NCBI RefSeq assembly: GCF_043290135.1
Contig: NC_134705.1
Span: 54,157,771-54,221,770 of the forward strand
From: Rhipicephalus microplus
Taxonomy: Eukaryota > Arthropoda > Arachnida > Ixodida > Ixodidae
Direction: 5' to 3'
DNA length: 64,000 bases
The notes beneath the pieces were generated by a model. That model worked only from the letters and a program-made list of their open reading frames with translations. It was not told where the DNA came from and ran no database searches. Positions within the stretch are counted from its first letter, which is position 1. Each line of letters begins with the position of its first letter. Shown here in pieces: positions 10,467-23,896 of this stretch. The position numbers and the translations under genes are program-made.

Positions 10467-13400
10467 GTAAGTTATGCACCTGCTTTACTTACCTCAGTAG
10501 ATACTCAACGAAACATTTGGCCCCGTATTTGCATGTTCCACTGCAAATGTCGTGAAAAGACATTAATCTCGCATGTAGAGGGAGTGAACAAAACGTTTAT
10601 TTGATGTTCTGTGCGAAAAAATTGGTGAATTGTATTCTGAAAACATTGCGTTAGAGTGTCTCCATCCATGCAGTGAAGGCGAACGAGCGCATCGAGGCAC
10701 GTTAAACACGAGCTCTATTGGCAGTTATCTTCGAAAACGAAAGAAGGCGTGCGCGACTGTCTCGGGGGCAATAAGGTGTATAACGCAAAGCGACGGGCAG
10801 GTGCCGCCACTGTGTCATCTTAGCAAAGTGTTAGAAACACTTGCCTTTTTGAACATAGCGTTGCATTGTCAGCTCAGCTTGATAAACGCTACGGTCCTTA
10901 GCATTGCATATGTATGTCCCCTCTAGTATAAAGACACACATAAGGAATATTAACCTGCTGTCATGGTTCCTCAGATATGCGCAATAATTGCTTTTTAATT
11001 GACAATCGCACAAATATGAACGCTGAAACTTGAGCAATATTGGTGGGCGCTTAGGATGGGCGTTGGTCGTTTGGGGGTTTTTGGGGGGCTGTTTGGTGCA
11101 TTGTTACGACGGACAAACAGATAATTGTATAGCAGACAGGCAGACCAAATTTTTTGCGCCGAAGTACCCCGAGAAAAACTATCGTCTTTACAACCTGTAT
11201 TATTATTATAACTACTCTTTGATTATCTGGTGACTGTGCCTTGTACATAACTCACAATGCTTGATGTGGCACCCGTTGGAAAATATCTCAGCCCATAAGC
11301 GTTCTGTGGGAAGCACATCGTGAAAAATGAGAAGCCACGAGACAAGCATCACCGTCACAAACTTCACGCGTTTGTATATTGTGCAGGCTATCGATTCAGT
11401 ATTGCAGGAAAGATGGCTGAAGAGGCTGCGCAATGCTGCTTTGTTGGCGTGACATCAATACTTGCTCAAACAATTATCTGATAAATCTTGAAACGAGATA
11501 ACTAAAACGAAACGTGAACTACCTGCCACACTGAAAGGCTTGCTTGGCGATTTGCTGTTATGTACGGGAGTCATAACGACTACATTCAACATGTGCGTTT
11601 AGGTTCCTTGATATAAGGGCTATTTATTCTCATGCTTCGTAGGCATTCCATGAATGAAACTCTGACATAAAAGCCAGCCCGAGCCAATCTACAAAGTCCT
11701 CATTCTATTCTAAAAATTGCGCTGCTCGAAAGGACTGTCCAGTGTTATAAACGCAGTCTTCTAGTGTTCTATCTTTTCGAATTCAGTTTGTCGATAGCTC
11801 GTCGATCTAAGAGAAGCACCTTGCGTGTCAGGGTCGAGCAAAGGCGTCGTGTATAAGCGGGAGTTTACATGCGTCATTTTTTGTCATCTTCAGCGACAGT
11901 GACCGACACAAGAACTCAGAACGCCAACCCTCTTCGTCAAGGCTACTTGCGATGGACCACTGCAATAAACTGAGTTGGACTAGTTGGCTCGGGTTCATTT
12001 TGAAGCAGCGCAGAAGACAAACACACAAAAGACTTAAAAACCGAAGTACTGACTGAAAACTGAGTGCTGCATTTCAATGGAAACGAAAAGAACGCGAAAA
12101 AAAGTAAAACTTGCGTGAGTAACCAATGCACATGACAAAAAGATTAGACTTGCATCAAAGTTAAGTATTATCTAAAGATGCAGCTCACTATCAAGACCCG
12201 CCATAGATTCGGGGCTGTGACACACCTTGCCATTTTTACTGATAGCGAATGCTTCAGCTATCAGCCTTATGCAAAAGGTCATAGTGCCCAAATATTGTGA
12301 TTGTGTGGCCGAGCTCTGGCAACAGCCGCAAGAGGACCATTGGGTAGATAAAGGAAATAACGCGTACTCTACGAAGAGCTGTGGTAGCCACGAAGGGAAT
12401 GATGAGGCAGCGCGCCGTTTTCCTCACAGAAACGTTCCCGCAAGACATCGCAATTAGAATAGGCAAGATAGTTTTGGCAAAGAATAAACTGCATGCTGTA
12501 CTTCAATGCGCACATTCTGCTAGACAACACATTTTTACTGGAGGCCAATTTATCAATTTTGACTGACTGGTTATCCAGCCTAATATTAGTGGAAATGTAG
12601 ACGTTGACATAAAACCTGTCAACAGAGTGTGATCTTGGTTGAGCGAATGCATCGCTCGAATAAATATTTGTGGCACGTTGAAAGTGTAGCATCATACTCA
12701 GTCCCCTCTTTTTTTTCATGCTTCCGCAAGTTGCGCAACAGATATTCTAATAAACTCGCCAGCAATACTTTGCATAATGCAAGATACCATGAATACATGG
12801 ATCACGGCTAAGCTCTCAGGCTTTCGTTATTTGCAAATTAGGTAGCGTTGCTTGACATCCTTAGCTTTATTCAAAGCTTTTAAGACTGCTCTTGCAAACA
12901 ATAACTATCACTTGAGCGTACAAGAAGTTGCAGCTTCCGCGACAGTGTGAACACAGAATAACAAGCAAAGGGAAGAAAGTAACAGAGAAGAGTGTTAACG
13001 ACCCCACTTTCTTCACCGAGTACACTCAGTGCTATGCTAGAACGTCGAAGTGTCGCCACGATGTCACGGTGATTTCTTCTGAATGCAAAAACGCTCTTAA
13101 AGGAAAATAATGCAGCGCAAACTAGAAAAAGACAAGAAAAGCAAAAGATAATAGGACGGCCGCTGCCTTTTGGCAGAATGTTTAACTACAGAACAGACAA
13201 ATTTATCTGGGCTCTCGTAATGATATTAGAAAAGTTTGTTTGTGCCAAGAAATGAACTTTCTTGAGAAGTGATAACGACGGGATACTGAATCACCTTTTT
13301 TGTTCACTCATATAATGTTTTTATTTTTGCGCTCCATGAATTTTTGTAGATTTCGGCATCGCACATCTAAAACGAACCCTTTTAAGCGGCAATTCATATT

Positions 13401-14269
13401 TTAGCGGAAACAGCTGTGTGGGCCACATTGTAATTTTGATGCTTATTGTGACAACGTGAGAAGTTGATCGTGTGGTAGATATGTCGTACCAGCCTAAGAA
13501 ACCAAAGATATTCTGAGAGATGTGCTTTATATATATTAAGGTGCATTCTTTTTTATATCGGTAACATTGTGCAACGATATTTTCCTTTAGAAAGTTAACT
13601 ATAACAGCAAAGGAGATATTCAGCTTGGAAGGCAGTAGTTTACTTGTGTAACACAAGGAAAGTCATGCCCCATTTAGAAACACAGTGTGCTAGAAAAAAA
13701 AATCCTCATAATATCTTTGCATAAAGCACTACAGGGGAAGACGCGATTTTTAGGAGCGATGCAAAGAGTAATAGTATTTAATTTTACAAGCTTCGGCTAG
13801 CTTCTGCCATAATATATGCATCGATTCGCTTTGAGCTGGCGTCACTTCACTTGCCGAGCTTTTTGCGTGCACTTGCTCAGCTGTTTCATTCACTGAATGC
13901 ATTAAAAAGACCATTTTTGTGGCCACATGCCGCTTCAGCGGGATTGCTTGAAGTTATGGACATCATTGTAGTGTTATATTAAAGTGAAATTTTCAGATGC
14001 TTCATCAAAAGCGACTAGCGGTCTTTGGCATAAGCAGACCTGGTAGAGCCACTCACTGATGGAATATTTTGTAGGTTTACAGTACGCATTACAATTTACA
14101 TTGTAGGATTGAAACATTTTCCTTATGACCAGCCCACTCTGCATAGCATTGCAAGACGAGGTAGTTAATATAAGCACATCGCAGCCTATTTTAGCGCACA
14201 CTGACACACAAACAAAGAGAGGGAACCACACCAGTGCTACTATAAACTCAAGACTTTATTTAAAAACAC

Positions 14270-14397
<128 letters not shown>

Positions 14398-14580
14398 ATC
14401 TAACATACAATAACGCCAAGGAGTGTTTAGGGGAAGTTATTAGAACCAATGTATTGTAAATAGGAAGAAAGAAAATTGAGTGAAAAAATAACTTGGCGCG
14501 AACATTATTGTCTGTTAGATCTAATTATTATGGTGTCAAAACACGGTAAAACGACCCCTTAGGTGCACACTTCTTTCCCT

Positions 14581-14605
14581 TGTGTGTGTGTGTGTGTATG
14601 TGTGA

Positions 14606-14636
<31 letters not shown>

Positions 14637-14683
14637 AGTGCGTGTGTGTGTGTGTGTGTGTGCGTGTGCGTGTGCGTGTGCGT

Positions 14684-14758
<75 letters not shown>
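14581..14758. repeat. Microsatellite (TG)n with TGCG interruptions
   Basis: 178 bases of mainly TG, with TGTGCG variants at about 14660-14695 and a few TGAG interruptions at the left. It is complementary to the AC tract about 190 bases upstream. Confidence 0.98.
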
Positions 14759-14759
<1 letters not shown>

Positions 14760-15067
14760 ACCATCGTAATTTCAAAGCCCGGGGCTATCACACCATATCT
14801 GATATTGTCATTTTCCGCTTCAGCAGTCACACTTCTTTTTCTAGAATTGTCACTGAAGTGTGGCTGATGCAAGATTGTTGCCTAATGTTGATGTAAAATG
14901 CCTCCGTGATCTCTCGTATTGTGCGATCATGATGCCTAAAGAAAATTATTCTATTTTAGAAGAGTGCCTCGCATCCGAAATTCGATCAATGTATGGCCAG
15001 ATGCGTTAGCGGCGCACCCTGCTTTAAGGATGAGTAGCGCTGCGTTAGGCGTATGTTTATGCAGTGG

Positions 15068-15142
15068 CCAGCCTGCCTCACATAGACTCACATGTGGACA
15101 TGTGAGTGTGAGACATGTGGACGAGTGTGAGTGGGGCAGGCT
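15068..15142. repeat. Nested hairpin in P450 intron
   Basis: The inner perfect palindrome is ACTCACATGT-GG-ACATGTGAGT at 15086-15107. An outer AGCCTGCC/GGGGCAGGCT stem encloses it. Function unknown. Confidence 0.6.
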
Positions 15143-15914
15143 TTATACGAAAATAAACGCTGCATGAACGGTAGCCTGTCTGCGGTGACACTTGTGGATT
15201 CCGCTAATGCACTGCCTTTTGTGGTCTTTGGTTAGCGAGGCACTCGCGCTTGAATATATCGCATAATTAAAACACCTTAACGGCTGAACACGAAATTCGC
15301 AACCTGTACTTGTTGGTGACTTTCCTTAGCAATATTTACAGCGGCGAATTTCGCTTGTCCTTGGTCAAGCCTTTAGATTTATGCCTGCATTGACGCCATC
15401 TTGATGCCCCAATGAGGTCTCAGTGAAACGGAATGGTAATGTGTGAATTACGTAGAAAGTGAATTGAAGCTGTGCGATTGACAGAACACGGGAAGAGGGC
15501 ACATGAAATATTGTAAACTTCGGTTTTCAGGCCAGATACAAATAAGTGCCTTAGTGAGCTTTCCGTTTTTCTACATAAAAATGAGCTTGAATCAATACGG
15601 TAGCTAAAGGAACTTGAATATATTGTGCGATAGTGCCGCGACTGCTTGTGCGCATGCGTGTGGTCAGAAGTACAACTTTGGTGTTTTGAATACATTTGGT
15701 GGTTAGTCTGCACCCGTCCTGTCCACTTCACCTCATTATAAGTCACCCGCGCAGATTAAATTCGGTTTCAGGCTCATACCAAATAGTCCCCCGACGCAGA
15801 TCACCTGTGTACTATACAGTTACACGTTTTTGTGCTGATCAGTCATGTTTAGAAATAGAGTGTGTGGTGGGTAACTGCTTTAATCAAGTTGGGTTGATGT
15901 ACAACGTATAGTTT

Positions 15915-16026
15915 GGGTGCACGTTAAGGAACCCCAGGTGGTCAAAATTTCCGGAGCCCTCCACTACGGCGTCTCTCATATACATATGGTGGTTTTGAGA
16001 CGTTAAACCCCACAAATCAATCAATT
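15915..16026 (+). mobile_element. 5'-truncated SINE with exact 14-bp target duplication, in P450 intron
   Basis: The body starts at GGGTGCACGTTAAGGAACCC and ends in an AATCAATCAATT tail. Identical copies of ACAACGTATAGTTT lie at 15901-15914 and 16027-16040. It is the same family as 4337-4468. The exact duplication implies a fairly recent insertion. Confidence 0.9.
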
Positions 16027-16727
16027 ACAACGTATAGTTTAACAGCAGGTGGCTCTGACAGGGAAAAAAATCGCAATAAAACTGATTGAGCATGCCATAC
16101 GTCCCCAGGTTCACTGTGACAACGAGACCGCAAACGCTAAATAATGTTCAGGACGATTCCAGGCAGCAATAAACCATGCTGCCGTTCGAATAATAAACGT
16201 TCCGCGAAGAAGCATAATACACTGGACTTATTTATTGAAGCATATTCAAAACTGAGGTATCAGAGAGAGGCAAGCAATAACACATTGCCTCAAAAGCATA
16301 GTTAGTACGTGGCCTCGGCACATAACTGTTAAGAAAGTCAGTCGGGGTGTATAGAACTGTATAGCTGTACATTAGATAAACTTCTACCTAAGTGCAATTT
16401 TTATGGCATGAGATCAAAGGGGGTCATATACAGTATTTGTATGGAACGTGTGTATTGAATATTTTCTATTCAACAAAAATTATTCAAGCGTGGTGCCTAA
16501 CTGGAAACTTTGAAACATGTCCTAAAGCCGTTTTTTTAAATTACTAACGTGTTACTTTTGTGCTAATGTAAGTTACCTGATTGTTACGTGTTTCGACGTA
16601 TGTTGGTCAGTCCATTGCATCAGAATAGCCCTTCTGTACTATATCTTATTTTGAGTCATGTGCGTGTTTCTTTGTTTTCTCACAATGAGCACCATGAGAA
16701 TTTTTTGTTCGTGGCAATGCATTTCAG

Positions 16728-16912
16728 GAAAGAGGTCATGTCCGGGAGAGGTGTTTGCTTCAATGGAGGTCTTCCTGCTGGTCACTTTTCTTCTGCAAAA
16801 GTATCGTATCGTCCTCGAGAAGCCGCTACAGTGTGATCTCAATGACCCGAGCTTAAGTCTAGACAAACTGGATCATGTGAAAGTTCGATTTTTTCCACGC
16901 ATTTTAGCGTGA
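16728..16912 (+). CDS. Cytochrome P450, terminal exon with haem-binding Cys
   Basis: The acceptor is GCATTTCAG. Joining the previous exon gives PFSAG-KRSCPGEVFA, a perfect FxxGxRxCxG haem-thiolate loop with the Cys at about codon 5 of this exon. The L-helix and C-terminal region follow (VFLLVTFLLQKY, then KLDHVKVRFFPRILA) and end at TGA 16910-16912. The exon is 185 bp, exactly the phase needed. The C-terminus is of normal length for a P450, so the 3' end of the gene looks intact. It is probably expressed, but the missing 5' exons prevent judging the whole gene. Confidence 0.93.
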
Positions 16913-16926
16913 GGCTTTATTTTTAG

Positions 16927-16932
16927 AATAAA
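16927..16932 (+). terminator. Candidate poly(A) signal AATAAA of the P450 gene
   Basis: AATAAA lies 15 bases after the stop codon. It is unusually close and implies a very short 3' UTR; a later signal cannot be excluded. Confidence 0.6.
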
Positions 16933-19547
16933 ACCTTGAGCCAGCACCACTTCAAAAGTAATTATTTATTATTCTATTCATTTATTATTCAAAGTCGTTT
17001 ATTACTTGCGAACAATGTTTGTCAAAACCAAAAATGCTTATTCATGCGCATTCATCCTTCATCAGACTGTAGTGTTTACTTTTGCACTCTCTTGCGCGAA
17101 CATCGCGGATTGTTCAGTGACGACATGCCCCCCTTTATCTGACAATGATGTCGGGGGGTGGGGGGGGGGGGTTGTTCATAGGCAGAGCCAGAAATGTTCT
17201 CCATCTTGGAAACTGAATATCTTCAGCACTGAGACTACCACGCTACCTTACACTCCACCACCTTTTTCCTTCACTGATCTTGGTTAATTTCACGAAGGTT
17301 CCCCCCTCGACGTCCTCCACAAGGAGTTTTCTAAAATGTGTTGTAGAGGGGTCTCGGGTGCTGCGATCGTTCAGTCACTATAGGAATAATGGAAAATACA
17401 CAAGTTTGCCTATTCTTTGTGCTTACGGCTTGAAACATTATTGTTGTTTTGTTTGTTGTTTTGTTTCGGCTTTGTCTTGAACAAACAAAACGGGCCGTTA
17501 TAAACGTCGTGACCCCACTTAAATCGCTTAGCTTAACAAGTGTCCCTCCTAGCAAACACTGTTCGACGAACTAAGAAGATCAAAAATATTATGCAGATAT
17601 GAATTTAAAAGGGAAGGAAGAGTGAATTGCAGACGTTTTTGACCCGAATTTATTCTGGTAGTCTGGGGTCGGCACAACCCAAGTTCACCGTAAACATCCT
17701 TTGAAGGAATAGCCTTTCAGATGTAAGGCGTCTAAAAAAGCTGATCGTCTCGGCGTTACCATTCTGCACACATGTTTTCCACAAACTTTACACATTGGGG
17801 GAAAATCGTATTGTACGGCACTTCATCAGTAGATGCTGGTATACAGTAACTCACGCCATATTGCTTGGCGACGCTTTTCAGGTTGCACCCCAATTTATTG
17901 TGAATGCTATCGGTTGTTTTGTGGACGTTGGCAGAACTAAAAGACTAGGATGAACACGGTAGTTTTCCCGAAAGTCAATGTTTCCCGGTAACATGAGTGA
18001 AGATCTCAAACTACAGGCGAAGGCAACACTTGATGCCAAATAACGTTTATAAGGCCCCGACCTTTAGACTAGGCATTCATGGGCACTCACATGCTGTCAA
18101 GTACAAACGCAAGAAAGTGTGTTCATAGGTAATACTGCAATACTGAAAACAATCTTCATAACATTTAATTTATGGTCTTATATTCAAGTGTAGCGAGAGG
18201 AAGGCGAAGAAAAAAATAGCCGTTTCCCTAAAATCGGATCTCTTGCAATAACACGCTCAAAAAATGAACCCTTGTGATTTTAGATTTTAGGCCATTTGTC
18301 CTTGCAATCAGCCGTTCATGAAGTCTGTGAGGATTTCAAAGAACAAATGCATTGGCTTTTGTCATTCTGAATACTCTTATAAACTCTTCTATTCTGAAGA
18401 AACGTTACCCATTTTCGTGAGACAGAGGAAGAAGTCACCTAAAGCAAGAGTCAGCTCGTTTCTTCGCTTCAGCCGAGTAAAAGTTTTTATGTTTCCAAAA
18501 AGACCCCTGAAAATGCATTTTAAGCAACGGTGAGTGATTAGCCACACACGTATGCGAAATGAATATTCAAGCTGGACGTTACATGACAGCAGTAAAAGTT
18601 AAACTACAATCATGTCCCAAGTGCCTGAAGTTCACCGCTTGTTCGTCTAACGATGAATATGCTGCATTGTGCTCTTTTCGAATCAGTTCTTGAAAACGTC
18701 TGCTGTCGGTTCACTGCAGAAAACAACAAGTTTTTATGAATGTGAAAAATAATTGGCTCAATGAAAAGGACCACGCAAGCGGCACCCTCGCTGTCATACT
18801 TTTGAGAGCCATAACCACTTTGTGGAAGATGTTCCAGAAGTGTTCTAGCAACAGCACACGAAGCACGAACAGCTTGGATCATAAAAAAATTGCGCATGTT
18901 TCTCCATTCTTCGATGCAAAGGACGTCGAAAAACAATAGTCTTCTGTCTCCAGGCACTGCGTGAGATATGGCGCCATCTAAGAGTAATGGGAAGAAACGA
19001 AAATTTTTTTTGTAGAACGTAGAGCCAGCGGTAGATTGCAGAACCGGGTTGTTTTAGATTTAGCCCCTGAATTTTTAGCGAATAGTGTAAAACAACTGTC
19101 GCATTCGCAGCGGAGCGTAATAAACACTTCGGTCTCTAGAATAACGTAGCTGTGTATTTTCTACATAAAAAGACAAACTTCCTAAGAGATACATAATGAG
19201 TTTGTGCCTCGAATATTTGTAGTACTGGCTGTTTGCTTAACAATGTTCACAAATATTAACGCAGCCACTAGACTAAGATGTATGAGCTATATTCGTGGAC
19301 TCAAAGTTTGGCCGGCTTGCTGAATTGTTGAACAGGTGCGAAATAACCTGAAGCATTTGCGCGTTGAGCTATCGTAAGAAAGACTTTCGTCTTTAAAAAT
19401 GGTGGCGCACAAGCATACAAGAAGCGAGCACCATAAAAATGTCGACGACCACGATCACCCACCTCACCAATGGCTGACCACAAAACTTTCCAACAAAATT
19501 CAAACACGGCGACGCCACGGAAACCACGAGCGTCCACTGGACGCCAT
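16933..19547. other. No gene recognised
   Basis: Contains a G-rich run (about 17152-17173). Short frames (for example 18318-18533 and 18610-18957) resemble no family I know. Confidence 0.45.
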
Positions 19548-20046
19548 AAATTGGGTGGGCTGCAGTTTTTAGCAAAGTGGTTGGACGCAAATTTTTGCTT
19601 TTGTCTCGATTGTGTGATGACGTCCAAATTTCCTCTGCAAGTAATAAGGGATTCCTTCACCTTTACGGTTAACGCCGAGACTCAGTACCACTGCAGTGAC
19701 GGCAAGCGTCAAAAACTCTTTATTTGCTTGCGAGTGTGACGCACTGCATGATCTTTTCACGAGCTTAAGCTGAGAAATAATAAAACATGGCATACTACCT
19801 GAAGTAATCATGCCGACCATAACCAGACTTTCGCTACTCGCTCTCTGAATGACAGACATGAAGAAAGCCTACAGCCTCGATTTCTCTGTTAGGTAATACT
19901 AATTGGAAACCATCAGATAATTAAGCCAGAGAGTGTAATGTCGAGGCCGATGGTATGAAGCGGGATGATTTTATTGTGTATAGTGCTCCATCGGTTGCCT
20001 TGACAGGTAAGGAAGTTCACGTTTGGGAGTGTGTGCATGAGGCAGT
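19548..20046. repeat. Tandem duplication, unit 1 (~499 bp)
   Basis: Starts at AAATTGGGTGGGCTGCAG and is repeated at 20047 with the same order of bases. By eye there are only about ten differences, for example GTGG/ATGG near the start and CTCCATCGG/CTCCCTCGG near the end. Content is unrecognised and shows no coding signal. Confidence 0.95.
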
Positions 20047-20545
20047 AAATTGGGTGGGCTGCAGTTTTTAGCAAAATGGTTGGACGCAAATTTTTGCTTT
20101 TGTCTCGATTGTGTGATGACGTCCAAATTTCCTCTGCAAGTAATAAGGGATTCCTTCACCTTTACGGTTAACGCCGAGACTCAGTACCACTGCAGTGACG
20201 GCAAGCGTCAAAAACTCTTTATTTGCTTGCGAGTGTGACGCACTGCATGATCTTTTCACGAGCTTAAGCTGAGAAATAATAAAACATGGCATACTACCTG
20301 AAGTAATCATGCCGACCATAACCAGACTCTCGCTACTCGCGCTCTGAATGACAGATATGAGGAAAGCCTACAGCCTCGATTTCTCTGTTAGGTAAAACTA
20401 ATTGGAAACCATCAGATAATTAAGCCAGAGAGTGTAATGTCGAGGCCGATGGTATGAAGCGGGATGATTTTATTGTGGTTAGTGCTCCCTCGGTTGCCTT
20501 GACAGGTAAGGAAGTTCACGTTTGGGAGTGTGTGCATGAGGAAGT
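20047..20545. repeat. Tandem duplication, unit 2 (~499 bp)
   Basis: Second copy of the preceding unit, head to tail, about 98% identical by eye. The junction is at GAGGCAGT-AAATTGGG; the right end is at about GTGCATGAGGAAGT. Confidence 0.95.
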
Positions 20546-21145
20546 CACATAACGCATCCGTTTTGCCTTTTTTCTGACGCTATCGGTGGCATGTCTAACA
20601 AAGTCTTGACTTTCTTTTTTCGGCACATACGCTCTGGACACGGGTTGGTGCAAATGAACTCTCCATAGGGATAGCAGGACCTTTTATTCAAGTGTTTATC
20701 TTAGCCTGTCTTGTTTTCATGCCTTTTTCCCCCTTCTGGTAGCTACACCTAAATATTTGGTGTTCCTTTCTATTCAAATTTCAGTTGAAATGTGCTTATG
20801 CTGTGTCTTTCGCTCGTCTTACGTGCGTGTCTTTATAGCTTCCAAAAGCTATGTGTCAGAACTGACTCACCCGAATTCAGTGCATTCGCAGTGTATAGAA
20901 ATTACTGACATAAGTTCTGACAAAAATGCCAAGAATCTAGTATAAAAATGCAACTTGACGCCAATAATAACGAGAATCTCATTCCCACAGATGCGATTAC
21001 TTCACGCCATATGCGTATGTAATATGTGTATCTAGTCAGTTCTCATATCGTAAAAAAGATCACTTGTCACTACATGTCACAAGAAAAATAAATGTTACAC
21101 AACCTCCACCATGGCTTTGATCGTCGCTGACTAACGCTCCCAGGT

Positions 21146-21737
21146 TTAAAGGGGCCCTGCAACACTTTTATATCATGGTCATAAAGTGATGCTGATTGGT
21201 GGTAGATGCTACCGAGAACACGCAAGTCAGATAATAAAGCGCTGCATGTTGCCTGGAATTCACAATATATTATTATAGTCAGCTAAAAATTGTTTTCTCT
21301 TCTTTCGTGAAATGACAGAAGACGCTCAAAAGTTGCGTTTAGAACGCCATATATCAGCCATTGACTAATTTTAACATGGCGTGCTCAGTCGTTACAGAGA
21401 TCACCGCGAGAGTTCATGACTTGTCCACGTGTGCGCGTGGGATCACACGAAACAAACCGCGTATTACAAGAAAAAAAAGTAAAAAGTACTCAAGGTTGCA
21501 AGGTGTGCGCGACGTGATTTCTTTGCCCTTGTCATTCATCCCTGCTTAGCGTTTAGTGCTTTCATCGGGACGAGAAAAGAAAGAACGCGATTTCAACATG
21601 CGACAGATATTCATAATCAACTGTACTGGTAATGGACGGATTCTTAAAATTTTGTGGCGTTGAATTTGTGAGACAATGGGCTCTCTTAGTGAATGAATTC
21701 CACGATTACTTTAAAAAGTAGTTAAGGGCCCCTTTAA
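21146..21737. mobile_element. Non-autonomous DNA transposon with TTAA duplication (piggyBac-like MITE)
   Basis: The ends are TTAA-AGGGGCCCT at 21146-21158 and its complement AGGGCCCCT-TTAA at 21725-21737, with weaker inverted similarity further in. The TTAA on each side is the target site of piggyBac-type elements. The 592-bp interior has no transposase. The superfamily call rests on the TTAA only. Confidence 0.7.
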
Positions 21738-22055
21738 GTGTACAAATATTCGAAACAAAGTGAACAAGAAGATATCTCAATGGGTCGAGCACCACAAGTG
21801 GTACTCAGTATATTACATTTGGCCTAATGGTAAGTCGTTTTTTTCAGTTAACTTTAATTCCTTCGCAATCAAGTGATATTACTACAAATAACGCTTCCTT
21901 CCTCTACCAATTCAACCAGGGCAGCACTCACCTCGTGCACTTTCTCGTTTATGTATGTTCATTTAGTTTCCTACGCTTGACGCTATGATGGCGTGTGGCA
22001 GGCCGTACTCGAAAAAATTCCAAGCATTTCTACGCGTACTGCATGCATTTTCGGC
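21738..22055. other. No gene recognised
   Basis: Unremarkable sequence between the MITE and the tetranucleotide array. Confidence 0.4.
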
Positions 22056-22379
<324 letters not shown>

Positions 22380-23433
22380 CTAGCAACCTACGTAATGGTG
22401 GTGACGAGGTCACCCCCTCAATTTGGGGTAGACTAAAATCAAACTAGGAAGAGTGAAATTGTTGAAAGAATATGAGTGCAGGTCACTCCACCAAGATTGC
22501 GATGCTCCCGTCACGTACGTCATCAAACCCTTTCCGCCAGACGTGGGCCACATACCGGCGGGCTGGTATTTTCTACAGGTGAATATTATTTTAGATCCAC
22601 CCAGGAACGCTGCGAGCAAAACATCAGTAAATTTTACTCGAAAGCTTCAAAATTCTCATATCGACAGCATTGATTTGACGAATGCGAAAAATAAACATGA
22701 GGGCCCAAAGCGGAATCAAACCCAAGCATTCTGCGTGGCAATCAACTATTACAACATATATCCAAGCCACGTATCGGTAGTACTCTGCAAAAATACGCTA
22801 TTCAAGTATTATGTCAGTAAAACGTCAATTGTGGAGTCTTTAAGAATAAAATACTAGCTAAGCATTTTTATAAACATTGCATAAACTCACAAGATGCAGC
22901 TGTCTCTTCGGGTTAATGTCCATTGCAGTCAAGTGCTATTCACTCAAGTTTATGCTCGTAGCTTTTTGTGTTGCTAAAACTGGGTTGTCGTTGGCATCGT
23001 TGTGCAAGTTCAAACAACTAATTATGTAAAAAAATATAATCCTTCTCAACGTATGTTTGCGTTCAACTTTTCTACATATATTTAGAGTCGTTTTGTAATG
23101 TGTCAATCAATAGAATTTACAACATGGTCATCTTTACGTCCATGTGATTCGTTGAACGCCGATACCTAAGGTACGTGAGGTGTCTTACGAAAATGTTAGC
23201 CCACGCCACTGTTAGAAACAAAACAAAGCTAAACGAAGGCCAGATGGTGCAGAAGATTTCACGCACAGGATATGGCACGAAAAATTGTCCGACAGCTCTA
23301 CACGACCCACGAATGATTCATCATACTCGTTTCCCTCGGGCTCACCTGTCCAGAGCACTGACAGCAGTATGTTTTAGATTTGTGAGGTACAGGAAAGCGA
23401 TAAGTTACTGGTAAACATCCGCCAAAGGTCATG
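22380..23433. other. No gene recognised; one unclassified open frame
   Basis: A 134-codon frame (22453-22857, +) overlaps a stretch that looks like a dispersed repeat (CACCCCCTCAATTTGGGG at 22412). It has no recognisable motif, so I do not call it a gene. Confidence 0.4.
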
Positions 23434-23896
23434 GGCACGAGCATAGAGTTTCCCAATATACACTAGAGGGAACTCTGGCGCTAGTGTCTATGCTAGCTGC
23501 AATGCACCGCGCTTCAGCGAGCATGGGAATGATGGGTGGTACACAAATTTGTCTAAACTGCGTACTTCTGGCCTGCTTTTGGCTCCGTGTGTGTTCGTGT
23601 GGCTTGAAGCTGTTTTTTCACGAAACAAAAATCAGCAAATGTTCAGCGATTGCGCTTCACCACCTTATTTTTTTCGAATTACCTTTCCGAATTGGGTCAC
23701 GAAATTCAAAAAGGTTGAATCTTTCTTTCAAAACCAAATCGGAACACAACAATAAACGAAGCCTTAAGTACGATTCGCCACCCGCAAGTACGAAGACTAG
23801 GCAAATGTGTTGACTACACATCATTCCCATGGTAGCTGAACGATCGCAGCGCCAGAGTGCCCTCTAATTAATTTTGAGAAACTCTATGGGCACGAG
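23434..23896. mobile_element. Non-autonomous hAT-like element (MITE) with exact 8-bp target duplication
   Basis: The element 23442-23888 begins CATAGAGTTTC and ends GAAACTCTATG. The inverted similarity extends about 90 bases inward (CTCTGGCGCT and CATGGGAATGATG blocks on both arms). It is flanked by GGCACGAG at 23434-23441 and 23889-23896. An 8-bp duplication and CA...TG ends fit the hAT superfamily. There is no transposase. Confidence 0.88.

Noticed and set aside
19301..19660. 119-codon minus-strand frame over the start of the tandem duplication
   Set aside because: Part of it repeats with the duplication; no family recognised.
22453..22857. 134-codon frame
   Set aside because: No motif, no splice context, and it overlaps a likely dispersed repeat.
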